Shown piece after piece: positions 7,370 through 7,380 of a stretch of 7,380 nucleotides of DNA; the first letter of the stretch is position 1, and each line of letters opens with the position of its first letter. This DNA comes from Sphingomonadaceae bacterium (GTDB lineage Bacteria; Pseudomonadota; Alphaproteobacteria; Sphingomonadales; Sphingomonadaceae), in NCBI GenBank assembly GCA_013821585.1, contig JACDGO010000097.1:1-7380 (forward strand). Direction: 5' to 3'. The notes beneath the pieces are model-generated. The model saw nothing but the letters and a program-made list of their open reading frames with translations, was not told the DNA's origin and did no database searches. The position numbers were made by a program, and so were the translations under genes.

Positions 7370-7380
7370 ACTGTTGTTCG

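Noticed and set aside
7370..7380. A transcription terminator after galK.
   Set aside because: Only 11 bases remain and no stem-loop or T-run can be seen in them.

Overview
The window looks like chromosomal DNA from a GC-rich alphaproteobacterium. The closest resemblance I recognise is to Sphingomonadales-type sugar-utilisation loci, judged from protein style, strong preference for G/C at third codon positions, and gene content. This is recognition without a database search, so the taxonomic call is moderate. Everything lies on the + strand and is almost fully coding. I see no RNA genes, mobile elements, CRISPR array, regulator gene, promoter or terminator.

Layout from left to right: (1) the C-terminal end of a MOFRL-family glycerate 2-kinase, cut by the window edge; (2) a complete 12-TM-type MFS transporter; (3) a zinc-ligand-less medium-chain (MDR) alcohol-dehydrogenase-like oxidoreductase; (4) a Gfo/Idh/MocA-family oxidoreductase; (5) a GH36-type alpha-galactosidase with no signal peptide; (6) galT, galactose-1-phosphate uridylyltransferase; (7) galK, galactokinase, whose last ~40 residues diverge from the family. 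Only 11 bases follow galK.

The genes are packed as one transcription unit. Four junctions are 4-base ATGA stop/start overlaps, one start codon directly abuts the previous stop, and the remaining junction is probably a 29-base overlap. This predicts co-transcription and translational coupling.

Functionally, the set reads as a galactoside catabolic operon. An alpha-galactoside would be imported intact by the MFS carrier, possibly oxidised by one or both dehydrogenases, and cleaved in the cytoplasm by the GH36 enzyme. The released galactose would enter the Leloir pathway through GalK and GalT. galE and galM are not in the window. The glycerate kinase could phosphorylate a three-carbon acid derived from the aglycone or from another branch. 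The redox pair and the glycerate kinase are not explained by ordinary melibiose/raffinose use and are the part most worth testing.
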